Source of the DNA: Elusimicrobiota bacterium
Lineage (GTDB): Bacteria > Elusimicrobiota > Endomicrobiia > Endomicrobiales > Endomicrobiaceae
DNA length: 7,651 nucleotides
Assembly (NCBI GenBank): GCA_031282945.1
Contig: JAITCX010000017.1
Coordinates: 1 to 7,651, forward strand
Reading direction: 5' to 3'
Both the position numbers and the translations under genes were made by a program. Below the pieces are notes generated by a model. The model did no database searches. It worked only from the letters and a program-made list of their open reading frames with translations, and was not told the DNA's origin. Positions 7,070 to 7,651 of this stretch are shown one piece after another. Within the stretch, counting starts at the first letter, position 1; every line of letters starts with the position of its first letter.

Positions 7070-7466
7070 TCTTCCTTTATATTTGTATAGCGAGCTTTCA
7101 GAAGAGGAAGTAAAAGAGTTTAAACAACATTTGGCATTTTGCCCTGCTTGTCAGAGAGCGGTATTGACATTTAATACTATCGCGCAAGACAAAGAAGTTC
7201 AAAGCTTGCCTTTAAATGTTATTATGGATATTTTTGAAAAAACTAGCAGAAAAAAGAAATCTATTTGGAATTTGGCTAAGACCTTGAGATTGAGCGGCGC
7301 TCTAGCCGCGGCGGGCATTGCAGTAGGATTTGTTGTATTTTCCACGCAGCCTCATAAAGCTGACTTGCGCAACTATTATAATATTTCCCCTATTGCGGGT
7401 TCAGAACTTGAGGAAATCAGCGCTTCCATAAGCGAATTTGAGGGTTTAGTAACATATTATGGTTAA
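7053..7466 (+). CDS. Zinc-finger anti-sigma factor, single-pass membrane protein
   Basis: This 137-residue protein probably binds and holds the adjacent ECF sigma factor at the inner membrane. The N-terminus has the anti-sigma zinc-finger pattern: C4, then YLYSELSEEEVKEFKQHL, with H26-x3-C30-x2-C33 (HLAFCPAC), as in zf-HC2/ZAS proteins. A Lys/Arg-rich stretch (SRKKKS, 65-70) precedes one hydrophobic segment at about 79-97 (LSGALAAAGIAVGFVVFS), giving a cytoplasmic N-terminus and an external tail. The outer tail is only about 40 residues, short for a sensor domain. It overlaps the sigma gene by 17 nt and the next gene by 8 nt, so translation is probably coupled. A zinc finger of this type can be redox-responsive, but nothing here shows that. 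Confidence 0.9.
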   Translation: MNICNNLPLYLYSELSEEEVKEFKQHLAFCPACQRAVLTFNTIAQDKEVQSLPLNVIMDIFEKTSRKKKSIWNLAKTLRLSGALAAAGIAVGFVVFSTQPHKADLRNYYNISPIAGSELEEISASISEFEGLVTYYG

Positions 7467-7651
7467 GTTTTTTGCAGTTATTTTTTTTGTTGTTTTATTT
7501 TTCAATTTTGCGCAAGATTCTGTTTTTGCTCAAGAGCAAAAGAGTTCTGCGCAAGTGTCTTATAATGCCGCAGGTCCAGTGCAATGGGAGAACCATCAAG
7601 TTTTTGTGATAAGGCAGGCGGCGATAGGACCCTCCAGCCAAGATGCAAAAA
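7459..7651 (+). CDS. Sec-exported protein of unknown function, truncated by window edge
   Basis: The frame opens with an ATG overlapping the end of the anti-sigma gene (ATGGTTAA) and runs uninterrupted to the window end, showing 64 residues. The N-terminus is a textbook signal peptide: MVK, a Phe/Val-rich hydrophobic core, and a likely signal peptidase I site after SVFA (A24/Q25). There is no lipobox cysteine. The mature part begins QEQKSSAQVSYNAAGPVQWENHQ..., then VFVIRQAAIGPSSQDAK. A WxNxxVFVxG-like start followed by a small-residue segment is vaguely like LPP20-type envelope proteins, but too little is visible to assign a family. As the third gene of a sigma/anti-sigma operon it may be an extra sensor component or part of the envelope response. 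No strong ribosome-binding site is seen (GAGGG at 7440-7444 is far), so coupling to the upstream gene is likely. Confidence 0.85.
   Translation, partial: MVKFFAVIFFVVLFFNFAQDSVFAQEQKSSAQVSYNAAGPVQWENHQVFVIRQAAIGPSSQDAK

Overview
The window is an AT-rich, densely coding stretch with every supported gene on the + strand. It looks like a Gram-negative (diderm) host: a very large beta-helical outer-membrane autotransporter-like protein, a zinc-finger anti-sigma factor with a membrane anchor, and a Sec-exported protein. The mix of chlamydial Pmp-like motifs (GGA[IV], FxxN) with an autotransporter barrel, the AT-rich Asn/Phe/Ile-heavy coding, and the style of the sigma operon suggest an Elusimicrobiota-type (Endomicrobia-like) symbiont. 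That placement is inference from general resemblance; nothing in the window proves it.

Layout. (1) Positions 1-5882 are the 3' part of one giant gene. Its reading frame is open from the window edge, so the true start and signal peptide lie upstream. The visible 1,959 residues are four related passenger modules (about 1-1364, 1365-2357, 2358-3614, 3615-4511), a linker, an autotransporter-type barrel (about 4614-5561) and an unusual C-terminal tail resembling a degenerate OmpA-like domain (about 5613-5879). Inside module 1 is a tandem DNA repeat array (219-836) of one 114-bp and three 168-bp units, each encoding whole beta-helix rungs. Measured between the same two anchor motifs, modules 2-4 span 267-273 nt but module 1 spans 1104 nt, so module 1 has gained roughly 280 residues (about 15 rungs). 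(2) Positions 5883-5947 hold a strong sigma70-like promoter with an A-tract UP-like element, placed so close to the next gene that its transcript would be almost leaderless. (3) Positions 5948-6436 encode a dCMP deaminase. (4) Positions 6479-7651 are a compact operon: ECF sigma factor, overlapping zinc-finger anti-sigma factor, and an overlapping secreted protein cut off by the window edge and too short for most gene callers here.

How they work together. The giant protein is probably displayed on the outer membrane, and its rung arrays offer a route to length variation. The dCMP deaminase is a housekeeping nucleotide enzyme supplying dUMP for dTTP synthesis, with its own promoter. The sigma/anti-sigma/exported-protein cluster reads as an envelope-sensing regulatory unit, with the third gene a possible partner or target. 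The 42-nt gap between the deaminase and the sigma gene has no terminator, so transcription may run from the deaminase promoter through the sigma operon. No RNA gene, insertion sequence or CRISPR array was seen, and no stretch over 300 bases lacks a gene.
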